Below, in pieces: positions 27,120 to 35,118 of a stretch of 64,000 bases of DNA. Position numbers and translations under genes: made by a program. How positions within the stretch are numbered: position 1 is the first letter of the stretch; every line of letters starts with the position of its first letter. The notes beneath the pieces are model-generated. The model ran no database searches, was not told the origin of the DNA, and saw only the letters and a program-made list of their open reading frames with translations. This DNA comes from Mesorhizobium sp. M3A.F.Ca.ET.080.04.2.1 (GTDB taxonomy: Bacteria > Pseudomonadota > Alphaproteobacteria > Rhizobiales > Rhizobiaceae), in contig NZ_CP034451.1 of NCBI RefSeq assembly GCF_003952525.1, positions 6,052,501 to 6,116,500 on the forward strand, read 5' to 3'.

Positions 27120-28738
27120 AGTTCGGTGCGGTCCCGATCGATGAGGCGGAGGGCGCCGTGCTTGCCCACGCGACGGCGGCTGGCGGGCGGCGTTTGCGCA
27201 AGGCGCACAGGTTGAGCGGCAACGATGTCGCGGCGCTGAAGGCGGCCGGCGTCAGGGAAGTCGTTGCCGCGGTCCTGTCCGCCGATGATCTCGGCGAGGA
27301 TGCGGCAGCCGAAAAAATCGCCGCCGCGATGAACCACCGCAACGTCGAAGTGAAGCCGGCAGCGACGGGGCGGGTCAACCTGCATGCCGGAACCGCCGGC
27401 GTCTTCACCGTCGATCCCAAGATGATCGACGCCATCAATGAAGTCGATCCGGCAATCACCATCGCGACGCTGGCGCAGCATGCGCCGGTCGAGAAGGGCC
27501 AGATGGTGGCGACGGTGAAGATCATTCCTTTTGCCGTCGCGGCGAGCCTGGTCGATGCGGCGGTGAAGATCTGCGCCGGCGGCGAAATCTTCGCCGTCCA
27601 CGCCTATCGACCGGTCAATGTCGGCGTCATCCAGACAGTGCTGCCCGGCATCAAGTCGAGCGTGCTCGACAAGACGCTGCGCGTCACCGACGCGCGGCTG
27701 GCGCGCTCCGGCGGCCGGCTGACCGCGGAACGCCGCACGCCGCATGAGGTCGCGCCGGTGGCGGAAGCAGCGACCGCGCTGGCGCGCGACAACGACATGG
27801 TGGTGATCTTCGGCGCTTCGGCCATGAGCGATTTTGCCGATGTCGTGCCGGCCGCGATCGAGAAGGCCGGCGGAACCGTTGTCCGCGCCGGCATGCCGGT
27901 TGATCCCGGTAATCTGCTGGTGCTGGGCACGCTAGCCGGCAAGCGCGTCATCGGCGCTCCGGGGTGCGCCCGGAGCCCCAAGGAGAATGGCTTCGACTGG
28001 GTGCTTGACCGACTGATCGCAGGGCTCGATGTGACGGCCCGCGACATTGCCGGCATGGGCGTCGGCGGATTGCTGATGGAAATCCCGACAAGGCCGCAGC
28101 CGCGCGAGCCGTTGCCGGTCTCACAATCGGCAGGATCGGAGCCGAGGGTCGATATTGTTCTTCTCGCCGCCGGGCGCTCCAGCCGCATGGGTGGGCCGAA
28201 CAAGCTCCTGGCGCTGTTCGACGGCGAGCCGCTGGTGCGCCGTACCGCCGAGCGGACGCTGGGATCGAAGGCCGTCAGCACCATCGTCGTCACGGGCCAC
28301 CAGCGGGAGCGCGTACGTTCCGCGCTTGCCGGTCTCGACTTGACGCTCGTGGATAATCCGGATTTCGCCGATGGCTTGGCTTCGTCGTTGAAGGCGGGCA
28401 TAGCGCGGGTCGCGCCTGACGCCGCCGGTGCCATGATCGTGCTTGGCGACATGCCGGGGGTTTCGTCGAAGGATATCGACAGCCTGATAGACGCATTCGC
28501 CAAATCTGGCGGCCGCGCCGTGGTACGCGCCGCGCACCAGGGCAAGCGCGGCAATCCGGTGCTGCTGCCGCGTTCGCTGTTTTCCGCGGTCGCGCATCTC
28601 GAGGGCGATACCGGCGCGCGCCATCTGGTCGAGGTCGAGGGGCTCGACGTCATCGATGTCGAGATCGGGCAGGGCGCCTCGATCGACGTCGACACGCGCG
28701 AAGCGCTGGAAAGGGCGGGCGGCGTCCTGCAGGATTGA
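27116..28738 (+). CDS. MoeA-like molybdopterin-binding / MobA-like nucleotidyltransferase fusion
   Basis: The 540-residue two-domain protein. Residues 1-330 resemble MoeA/MogA-type molybdopterin-binding domains (RLRKAHRLSGNDVAALKAAG, HAYRPVNVGVIQTVLPG, IFGASAMSDFADVVP). Residues 345-540 form an NTP_transf_3 domain with the nucleotide-binding LLAAGRSSRMGGPNKLLA and VLGDMPGV. Such MocA/MobA-like enzymes attach CMP or GMP to molybdopterin. It probably makes the dinucleotide form of Moco for a hydroxylase of the xanthine dehydrogenase family. The start is GTG at 27116, coupled to the XdhC C-terminal gene. Confidence 0.9.
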   Translation: MKFGAVPIDEAEGAVLAHATAAGGRRLRKAHRLSGNDVAALKAAGVREVVAAVLSADDLGEDAAAEKIAAAMNHRNVEVKPAATGRVNLHAGTAGVFTVDPKMIDAINEVDPAITIATLAQHAPVEKGQMVATVKIIPFAVAASLVDAAVKICAGGEIFAVHAYRPVNVGVIQTVLPGIKSSVLDKTLRVTDARLARSGGRLTAERRTPHEVAPVAEAATALARDNDMVVIFGASAMSDFADVVPAAIEKAGGTVVRAGMPVDPGNLLVLGTLAGKRVIGAPGCARSPKENGFDWVLDRLIAGLDVTARDIAGMGVGGLLMEIPTRPQPREPLPVSQSAGSEPRVDIVLLAAGRSSRMGGPNKLLALFDGEPLVRRTAERTLGSKAVSTIVVTGHQRERVRSALAGLDLTLVDNPDFADGLASSLKAGIARVAPDAAGAMIVLGDMPGVSSKDIDSLIDAFAKSGGRAVVRAAHQGKRGNPVLLPRSLFSAVAHLEGDTGARHLVEVEGLDVIDVEIGQGASIDVDTREALERAGGVLQD

Positions 28739-28759
28739 CAAACCGAAGCCAAATTTCGC

Positions 28760-29707
28760 ATGGCTCGACTTATGGTTCTCCATTTGACGTCCCGTCCGTG
28801 CTTACCCCCCTCTGGCCAGAGGGGGGCGTGCCGCGCTGTTCTCGCAGGAATGCTTTTCTTGTTTTCCACGGCCGCCAACGCCGACACGTTTTCGTTGAAA
28901 CCTTTCAAGGACGATCTTTTCGCCTATCCGGCGACGCTGTCGACCGGCGACAATGGCGCCTACATGGTGCTCGATTATCGCGAGATGCGCGATATCAACC
29001 AGCGCGACGAGGTGCCGGAAAAGCGCGTGCATGCGGAATATACCGATCCCGGCGTGCGCAAGACGCAGCAGGATATGATGCTCAAGACCGATGCCGGCGA
29101 TGTCCGGCATGTGGCGGTCGGCAAAACCGAGGGCGCCGCCATCATCGTGCTTTACCTGCACGGGCAGGGCGGCAGCCGCAAGCAGGGCGTCGACGACTTC
29201 ACCTTCGGCGGCAATTTCAACCGCATCAAAAATCTGATGGCGGAAAATAGCGGCCTCTATCTGTCACCGGATTTTTCCGATTTCGGCGACAAGGGCGCAG
29301 CGCAGGTGGCGGCGCTGATCGATCACTATGCCGAGAAATCGCCCAGCGCCAAAATCTTCGTCGCCTGCGGCTCGATGGGCGGATCGCTGTGCTGGAAGCT
29401 TGCTGCCCGCAACGACACCGGCCGGCGCATCAACGGGCTGTTGCTGCTCGGCTCGCTGTGGGACGAGAGTTTCCTCGTGAGCCCCGCCTTCAGGCGCCAC
29501 GTCCCGGTCTTCTTCGGCCAGGGCAGCAAGGACCCGGTGTTTCCCATCGAGAAGCAGGAAGCCTTCTTCCGCTCCATCATCGCCAGATCGAAAGCCTATC
29601 CCTATCCGACCCGCTTCGTACGTTTCGAGACCGGCACGCATGGCACGCCGATCCGCATGGTCGATTGGCGCGGCACGCTGAACTGGATGCTGACCAAGGC
29701 GCCTTAG
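28760..29707 (+). CDS. Secreted alpha/beta hydrolase-like protein
   Basis: The protein of up to 315 residues has a signal-like hydrophobic stretch (AVLAGMLFLFSTAANA) and an alpha/beta hydrolase-like body: IIVLYLHGQGGSRKQGVDD, FVACGSMGGSLCWKL (possible nucleophile Ser in GSMGG), FFGQGSKDPVFP and ETGTHGTPIRMVDW. The substrate is unknown. The N-terminus is uncertain: a perfect 22-bp palindrome (28805-28826) lies within the first 22 codons, so the start at 28760 reads through a repeat. An ATG at 28850 would leave a very short signal peptide. Confidence 0.75.
   Translation: MARLMVLHLTSRPCLPPSGQRGACRAVLAGMLFLFSTAANADTFSLKPFKDDLFAYPATLSTGDNGAYMVLDYREMRDINQRDEVPEKRVHAEYTDPGVRKTQQDMMLKTDAGDVRHVAVGKTEGAAIIVLYLHGQGGSRKQGVDDFTFGGNFNRIKNLMAENSGLYLSPDFSDFGDKGAAQVAALIDHYAEKSPSAKIFVACGSMGGSLCWKLAARNDTGRRINGLLLLGSLWDESFLVSPAFRRHVPVFFGQGSKDPVFPIEKQEAFFRSIIARSKAYPYPTRFVRFETGTHGTPIRMVDWRGTLNWMLTKAP
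28805..28826. repeat. Perfect 22-bp palindrome of the CCCCCCTCTGG family
   Basis: CCCCCCTCTGG is followed directly by its reverse complement. The same arm, extended to 20 bp, forms the inverted repeat at 36664-36725, so this is probably a shortened copy of a dispersed element. It lies inside the 5' end of the hydrolase gene. Confidence 0.7.
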
Positions 29708-29722
29708 GCCTGACAGCGTCGC

Positions 29723-30772
29723 TCAGGGCGGCGTGTTGTAATCCAGAACCGTTTCGGGATTGATCTCGCCGTCGTAGGACGCATCGACGTCATACTGCAC
29801 CAGCGAGAAATTGCCGTTGCGGAACAGGTAAGTGCCACTCGACGAGGCATCGCCGACCCCGCGCCATTTGCTCATCGCGGTGATCGTCTGGGTCTTGTCG
29901 TCATAGTCCGAATTGACCAGTTGATCGTCAGTCTGGAAGCCGATGATGTGGATCGACTCGACCTTGCCCTCGCTGTTGTTGTTCTCGTAGCGGATGTCGA
30001 GCTCCGGCGCGGCGAACTGCAACTGCCTGACGCCGGACACATCGTCAGAGATGTAGTAGACCGCGCTCTCATTGTAGGCGGCCATCGAGCAGAAGAAGCG
30101 GAACAGCCGCGTCTCGCGCTCCGGCTCGTCGGCCCCCGCGTCCTTGTCCTTGTAATGGATGGAGTAGGCGGAGGGCTCGGCGACCGGCTTGCCGTCCGGC
30201 GTCTGCTTGTCGCACTGGTCGCCATAGGTCGCGACAAAGGCCTTCCTGGCCTGCTCTAGTGCTTCATCCTTCTTCGGCGGCGGTGGGCCGTCCCCGCAGC
30301 TTGCCGGCACAGCATGGTCGAAGTCCTCGCTCGACGGCTTGAGTGCGCCTTTGTCGATGAAGATCGGCTGGAAGGGAGGCTCCTGGATCTGCGTGTTGAC
30401 CTGGCGCAGCGTGTAGCAGCCGGCGAAGACCTTGGCCTCGCCCTTATTGTCGGTCGCCTGGATGGCAACCGGAACATTGTAATAGATGCTGCCGGCGGTA
30501 CCTTCATCCGATACCGCACCGGTCTTGACCTCGACGGTGTCGGTGCCGTCATAACCCTTGACGAAAGTGTTGAAATCCTTGGCCGGCTTTGTGTCGCCGT
30601 AATATCCCCAGGCGCGGGCGAACTCATGCCGGTTGATCGCGCTGTAGAGCGAGCGGATGACGGCTGCCGCGTCCGACCGGTCGTCGAGATAAGGTGCCTC
30701 GGCGGCGTTCGCCAACTGGCCGATGCTGGCAAGGGAGAGCAGGGCAGTCGCTGCCAGAGGGACGCGTCTCAT
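29723..30772 (-). CDS. DUF1176 periplasmic protein
   Basis: The 349-residue protein has a signal peptide (MRRVPLAATALLSLASIGQLANA) followed by a DUF1176-like body with RFFCSMAAYNESAVYYISDD and LDIRYENNNSEGKVESI. The first half (AAVIRSLYSAINRHEFARAW) is a helical segment seen in related rhizobial proteins. Function unknown; cell-envelope location is inferred. A longer open frame to 31213 overlaps the divergent DUF1993 gene and is rejected. It converges on the hydrolase gene. Confidence 0.75.
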   Translation of the reverse strand: MRRVPLAATALLSLASIGQLANAAEAPYLDDRSDAAAVIRSLYSAINRHEFARAWGYYGDTKPAKDFNTFVKGYDGTDTVEVKTGAVSDEGTAGSIYYNVPVAIQATDNKGEAKVFAGCYTLRQVNTQIQEPPFQPIFIDKGALKPSSEDFDHAVPASCGDGPPPPKKDEALEQARKAFVATYGDQCDKQTPDGKPVAEPSAYSIHYKDKDAGADEPERETRLFRFFCSMAAYNESAVYYISDDVSGVRQLQFAAPELDIRYENNNSEGKVESIHIIGFQTDDQLVNSDYDDKTQTITAMSKWRGVGDASSSGTYLFRNGNFSLVQYDVDASYDGEINPETVLDYNTPP

Positions 30773-30916
30773 CGGGAATCTCCGCTCGATAACGAAAACA
30801 CTACCACGTCGATTGCGGCGATGCGGTGACGCTTCGGGAAGGGCTGCTTGAAGAATCGGGCCGCGAAGCGCTAGCTCATGGACCGCGGCGCTGGGGCCGA
30901 CTGGAGAGATACTCAC

Positions 30917-31423
30917 GTGACCATATCGATGTACGACATATGCGTGCCGGTCTTTTCGGCGCGGTTGAAGGCGCTGTCCAATGTCCTGTCCCTGGCAGAG
31001 CAGAACGCTACCGAGCGAAAGATCGACCCGCATGTGTTCCTGACGGCAAGGCTTGCGCCGGACATGTTCGCGCTGATCCGGCAGGTGCAGATCGCCACCG
31101 ATCACGCCAAGGGCGCGCCGTCGCGGCTTGCGGGCCGCGAGGTGCCGAAATACGAAGACAATGAAGCCAACTTCCCCGACCTGCAGGCGCGCATCGCCAA
31201 GACGCTCGATCATCTGGCGACATTCTCGGCGGGTGACCTGGATGGCTCGGAAGAGCGGACGATCAAACTGCGGCTAGGCGGACGGGAAGTCACGATGCAG
31301 GGCATGCACTACTTGCTCAACGCGGCCATGCCGAATTTCTATTTCCACATCACGACGGCTTACGACATCCTGCGGCACAATGGCGTTCCGCTCGGTAAGC
31401 AGGTCTTCCTTGGAAACCGGTGA
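30917..31423 (+). CDS. DUF1993 family protein
   Basis: The 168-residue helical protein belongs to DUF1993: SMYDICVPVFSARLKALSNVL, DMFALIRQVQIATDHAKGAPSRLAG, and the C-terminal MPNFYFHITTAYDILRHNGVPLGK. The family is distantly related to the DinB/YfiT metal-binding four-helix fold; its activity is unknown. The start chosen is GTG at 30917 with GGAGAG eight bases upstream; the frame open to 30878 has no such site. It is monocistronic and divergent from the DUF1176 gene. Confidence 0.85.
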   Translation: MTISMYDICVPVFSARLKALSNVLSLAEQNATERKIDPHVFLTARLAPDMFALIRQVQIATDHAKGAPSRLAGREVPKYEDNEANFPDLQARIAKTLDHLATFSAGDLDGSEERTIKLRLGGREVTMQGMHYLLNAAMPNFYFHITTAYDILRHNGVPLGKQVFLGNR

Positions 31424-31531
31424 GCGGACATCGGCGGTTCCCAGATGTCGCCGTGAACCTCTCTTTTGCTCGAAACTTTGCGCGATGCCGCCCGACAGGG
31501 CGGCACTTGCCGGAACCGCTCCGGCGCGCTT

Positions 31532-31696
31532 TCAGCGCACTGACATTTCGCGAGCGATACGCGGAAAATCCGCCGGCTTGATGCCGATATCGGCTCGATC
31601 GGCGTTGCTCATCGCGTGCAGAAGCGCGAGTGCCGCGCGGTAACGCTGCTGCTCCGCCGGCCGCGGCCGGGCGAACATTTCAGTGAAGAACCCCAT
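31532..31696 (-). CDS. Small DUF1127-like protein
   Basis: The 54-residue reading frame on the minus strand begins MGFFTEMFARPRPAEQQRYR and continues LHAMSNADRADIGIKPADFP, resembling the DUF1127 signature (L..M.D.D..DIGI...). The start ATG at 31696 is preceded by GGGG and GAGGA, the latter very close. It would be a small basic RNA-binding-like protein similar to the one at 15257-15505, but without its long N-terminal part. The gene is convergent with the DUF1993 gene. Confidence 0.65.
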   Translation of the reverse strand: MGFFTEMFARPRPAEQQRYRAALALLHAMSNADRADIGIKPADFPRIAREMSVR

Positions 31697-32052
31697 TCCT
31701 CAGGCCCCTAGTTGATCCTCCACGGCCCAAGGATAGGTGATTTGCGTTGTTTGTGCAGTGCAGCAATTGCATGGCTGCCATGCCCAGAGGTTTTTTTTCG
31801 TCACAATCGAATTTTTTCTGAAACTTTTACGGAAGCTGGAACGTAGCCCACGGTGCTGGCATTGGGCCGGCTTTTCCTCGCCACTCCTGGCGACCCTGCC
31901 GGGCTGCAGCAGATGCAGTCCGGCCCTTTTGACCATGTGCCCTTGGCCTCGCAGGGCAAGACAATTCTTAATATCGGCGGCATGCATTCTTAACGAGACG
32001 GCCCTAAGCTCTCGAACCGACAGCGCACGCGGCCGCGACAAAGGAGGCTGAG
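31697..32052. other. Intergenic region upstream of the J-like gene
   Basis: No convincing gene in this 356-bp stretch, which has locally lower GC (an 8-T run near 31792-31799). It contains a direct repeat ATTCTTAA at 31964-31971 and 31986-31993, 22 bp apart (two helical turns), which could be a regulatory or promoter element for the gene starting at about 32053. A strong AAGGAGG lies at 32041-32047. Confidence 0.45.
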
Positions 32053-32544
32053 ATCGGCACCGGGAGCAAGCGGGATTTCGCTTCGTTGCTCGACGACCTG
32101 TTCGTCGCCTCCGAGAAGGGCGAGGAAGAGGGCGCCCGGCCGTCTATTCCGTTCGACTATCTATCGGTGGCGGATGAGCTTCACTCCGGACGCATCAAGG
32201 TTTCCGGCGAGAGCTTTGCCGCCGAATATCGCGAGGCCGGTGCTGATCTTGCCGCCGAATTCGGGGCGCTTCTCGATCAGGCAAGGCTGACGCTCGCCGC
32301 AGAAGAGCACCGGCCGGAAGAACAACTGCCGCCGATCGATCCCGAATCGATTGCTGGCGAGCTCGGCCTCGACCGTCCGGGCAAGGCTCCGGATTTTGGC
32401 CGTATCCGGCGCAATTTCGCCTTCGCCAACCATCCCGACCGCGTCGCCCCTCATCTGCGCCAGCGCGCCATGATCCGAATGCAGGTGGCCAATATGCTGA
32501 TCGACGAGGCCAAGCGGCGAGCCTTGGCAGCAGCGCGGCGCTAA
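32053..32544 (+). CDS. J-domain-like hypothetical protein with unusual start
   Basis: The ~163-residue protein has a C-terminal segment FGRIRRNFAFANHPDRVAP, then RQRAMIRMQVANMLIDEAKR, which looks like helix II, the HPD loop and helix III of a DnaJ-type J domain. The N-terminal 95 residues are acidic and unrecognised. No ATG, GTG or TTG is in frame upstream of TTG 32086 (a stop lies at 32005-32007), but AAGGAGG at 32041-32047 sits five bases before an in-frame ATC at 32053. So either ATC initiates, or TTG 32086 does without a site. Its TAA stop is the first part of the repeat at 32542. Confidence 0.6.
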   Translation: MGTGSKRDFASLLDDLFVASEKGEEEGARPSIPFDYLSVADELHSGRIKVSGESFAAEYREAGADLAAEFGALLDQARLTLAAEEHRPEEQLPPIDPESIAGELGLDRPGKAPDFGRIRRNFAFANHPDRVAPHLRQRAMIRMQVANMLIDEAKRRALAAARR

Positions 32545-32642
32545 AGCACATCGCGCTGAAACGGATCCAGGCGACGCGCTAGATATTTGTCTCTATGCAC
32601 GTCGTCTCGCAAAACCGCTGCACACTTTTGCGCGACATGCAG
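32542..32642. repeat. Composite palindromic repeat (copy 3, two hairpins)
   Basis: The first palindrome, 32542-32582 (AAAGCACATCGCG.../...GGCGACGCGCT), is followed after 11 bases by the second hairpin, 32594-32641, with outer arms GCACGTCG/CGACATGC and inner arms CGCAAAA/TTTTGCG around CCGCTGCACAC. The same two-part layout occurs at 43967-44070. Length (~100 bp) and structure recall rhizobial RIME elements. The left edge contains the TAA stop of the J-like gene. Confidence 0.78.
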
Positions 32643-32762
32643 AAGACACTCGGCGTTCACGCAAAAGTCGGCGCCGGCGGGGTTGGAGAACCTCCGGCCT
32701 TTGCTTTATGCTTGGATTTCCTCCCAGCGCAGTCGCGCAAACCATCCCGCCGGAGACATTCA

Positions 32763-33827
32763 ATGCACAAACGCCGCCTCGGTCGGACCGATCTCCTTGT
32801 TTCGCAAATCTGCCTGGGCTCGATGACCTGGGGTCAGCAAAACACCGAAGCGGAAGGTCATGCGCAGATGGATCTGGCTTTCTCGCGCGGCGTGAATTTC
32901 ATCGACACGGCCGAGCTTTATCCGATCCCGCCCAAGGCAGAGACGCAGGGGCGGACCGAGAAGATCATCGGCAGCTGGATCAAGGCGAAGGGCAACCGCG
33001 ACAAGGTTGTCATCGCCTCGAAAGTGGTCGGTCGCACGGCCAATAGCTGGTTTCGCGGCGAACGGCCTTCGAAGCTGGTCCGCGGCGATATTTTCGATGC
33101 GATCGACAAGTCGCTTGCCAAGCTCGGCACCGATTACATCGATCTCTACCAGATCCATTGGCCGGACCGGGATATTCCCTGGGGCTCGAATCCCACGCGG
33201 GTCGGCGCGCCGCGACGCGCCGATGCCGCAGAGGCTCCGGCAGGCGAGACGCCGATTGCCGAGACGCTCGCCGTTTTCGAAGAGCTGGCCAAGGCCGGCA
33301 AGATTCGCCACTTCGGTTTGTCGAACGAGAGCTCCTGGGGCGTCATGCGCTACGTCACCGAGTCCGACAAGGGCGTCGGGCCGCGCGTGGCGTCGCTGCA
33401 GAACGCCTACAATCTCGTCAACCGCACCTTCGAGGTTAACCTGGCCGAGGTCTGCGAGCGCGAGCAGATTGCCTTTCTTCCGTACTCTCCGCTGGCGCAG
33501 GGCTATCTGACCGGCAAATACGATCACGGCGCGCGGCCGCCAGGTTCGCGCTCGCAGCTCTTCAATCGCGGCCAGCGTTACGAGACGCCGAACGCGGCTG
33601 AAGCGCAGCTCGAATACAGCGAGCTGGCGCGCTCCTTCGGAATGGAGCCGGCGCTGTTCGCCAACGCCTATGTGGCGAGCCGGCCGTTCGTGACCTCGAA
33701 CATCGTCGGCGCCACCAGTGTCGCGCAGCTCGATATGGCGCTGTCCTCGGTCGAGGTGACCTGGACCGAGGATATGCAGAAAGCGGTCGACGCCATCCAT
33801 CAGCGCGTCGGCAATCCTTGCCCGTAA
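32763..33827 (+). CDS. Aldo/keto reductase (Tas-like)
   Basis: The 354-residue NADPH-dependent oxidoreductase belongs to the aldo/keto reductase superfamily: RRLGRTDLLVSQICLGSMTWG, NFIDTAELYP (catalytic Asp/Tyr), YIDLYQIHWPDR (catalytic His region) and FLPYSPLAQGYLTGKY. The length and the insert after IHWPDR fit the Tas/YajO group. The ATG at 32763 follows GGAGACATT. It is 21 bp before the aminotransferase class V gene, so probably cotranscribed. Confidence 0.92.
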   Translation: MHKRRLGRTDLLVSQICLGSMTWGQQNTEAEGHAQMDLAFSRGVNFIDTAELYPIPPKAETQGRTEKIIGSWIKAKGNRDKVVIASKVVGRTANSWFRGERPSKLVRGDIFDAIDKSLAKLGTDYIDLYQIHWPDRDIPWGSNPTRVGAPRRADAAEAPAGETPIAETLAVFEELAKAGKIRHFGLSNESSWGVMRYVTESDKGVGPRVASLQNAYNLVNRTFEVNLAEVCEREQIAFLPYSPLAQGYLTGKYDHGARPPGSRSQLFNRGQRYETPNAAEAQLEYSELARSFGMEPALFANAYVASRPFVTSNIVGATSVAQLDMALSSVEVTWTEDMQKAVDAIHQRVGNPCP

Positions 33828-33848
33828 CGGCAATTTAGGGGGAGGTCT

Positions 33849-35117
33849 ATGGCGAGCTTTCCGATCGAGGCCGTGCGCGGCAAATTTCCGGCACTTTCAC
33901 TGACCGACAAAGGCCGCCGCCGAATCTATCTCGACAATCCTGCCGGCACGCAGGTGCCGCAGGCGGTGGCCGATGCGGTGTCGCGCTGCCTGCTCACGAC
34001 GAATGCCAATCTCGGCGGGTTCTTCGAGACGACGATCGCGGCGCAACAGGTGGCCGACGACGCCCATGCGGCTATGGCCGATTTCCTCGGTGCGGCCAGC
34101 GCCGAGGAAATCATCATCGGCGCCAACATGACGACGCTCACCTATCACATGTCGCGCACGCTCGGCCGGACCATGAAGACGGGTGACGAGATCATCGTCA
34201 CGCGCATGGATCATGAGGGCAACGTCTCGCCGTGGCTGCAGCTTGCCGAGGATCTCGGCCTCGTCGTGCGCTTCCTGCCATTCGACGAGCAGAGCTGGCA
34301 GATCGAGGAGGCCGCCTTGCAGGCGCTGGTTTCGCAGAAGACGCGGCTTGTGGCGCTGAACTACGCCTCGAATCTCACCGGCTCGATCAATCGCGTCAAG
34401 GCGCTGACGGCCGTCGCCAGACAGGCCGGCGCGTTGGTCTACGTCGATGCCGTGCAGTTCGCGCCGCACGGGTTGATCGACGTGCAGGCGCTCGGCTGCG
34501 ATTTCCTGGTCTGCTCGGCCTACAAGTTCTTCGGGCCGCATTTGGGCATATTGTGGGGCCGCCGCGACATGATCGATGCGCTGAAACCCTACAAATGCCG
34601 CTGCTCCTCCAACGGCTTGCCGGAGCGGTTCGAACTCGGCACGCCGCAGATCGAGCTGATGGCCGGGCTGACCGCAGCGGTGGACTATTTCGCGGATCTC
34701 GGCGCGGCGGCCGGCGAGGGCGGTTCGCGGCGGCAACGGATCGCCAAGGCGTTCGAACTGTCCATCGCTCACGAGAATGGGTTGGTCCGGCAATTGATCG
34801 AAGGATTGTCCGAAATCGAGGGCTTGAGCATCCGCGGCATCACCGACCCGGGACGCGTCGGCCACCGGGTGCCGACAGTTTCCTTCACCGTTGAAGGGAT
34901 CGCGCCGGAGACGATCGTGCGTCAGATGAACGCCGACAACATCTTCCTGTGGTCAGGCCACAATTATGCGTGGGAGATCGTTCACCAGCTTGGCATCCCG
35001 GCCGAGCAGGGCGTCGTGCGCATCGGCATTGCGCATTACAACACAGCGGCCGAGATCGAAGAGGCGCTGGAAAGCGTGCACCGCGTTGTCGCGATGCTGC
35101 GGCAGGAGCGTTCCTGA
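33849..35117 (+). CDS. Cysteine desulfurase-like class V aminotransferase
   Basis: The 422-residue PLP enzyme is of the SufS-like class V family (VC1184-type). Seen are RRIYLDNPAGTQVPQAV, the PLP lysine in VCSAYKFFGPHLGILWG, and a C-terminal LWSGHNYAWEIV where true SufS enzymes have a loop with the catalytic Cys (GHHCA). The Cys is absent, so desulfurase activity is doubtful and another PLP-dependent elimination or lyase reaction is likely. GGGGGAGG precedes the ATG. It ends one base before the convergent amidohydrolase gene. Confidence 0.88.
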   Translation: MASFPIEAVRGKFPALSLTDKGRRRIYLDNPAGTQVPQAVADAVSRCLLTTNANLGGFFETTIAAQQVADDAHAAMADFLGAASAEEIIIGANMTTLTYHMSRTLGRTMKTGDEIIVTRMDHEGNVSPWLQLAEDLGLVVRFLPFDEQSWQIEEAALQALVSQKTRLVALNYASNLTGSINRVKALTAVARQAGALVYVDAVQFAPHGLIDVQALGCDFLVCSAYKFFGPHLGILWGRRDMIDALKPYKCRCSSNGLPERFELGTPQIELMAGLTAAVDYFADLGAAAGEGGSRRQRIAKAFELSIAHENGLVRQLIEGLSEIEGLSIRGITDPGRVGHRVPTVSFTVEGIAPETIVRQMNADNIFLWSGHNYAWEIVHQLGIPAEQGVVRIGIAHYNTAAEIEEALESVHRVVAMLRQERS

Positions 35118-35118
35118 C

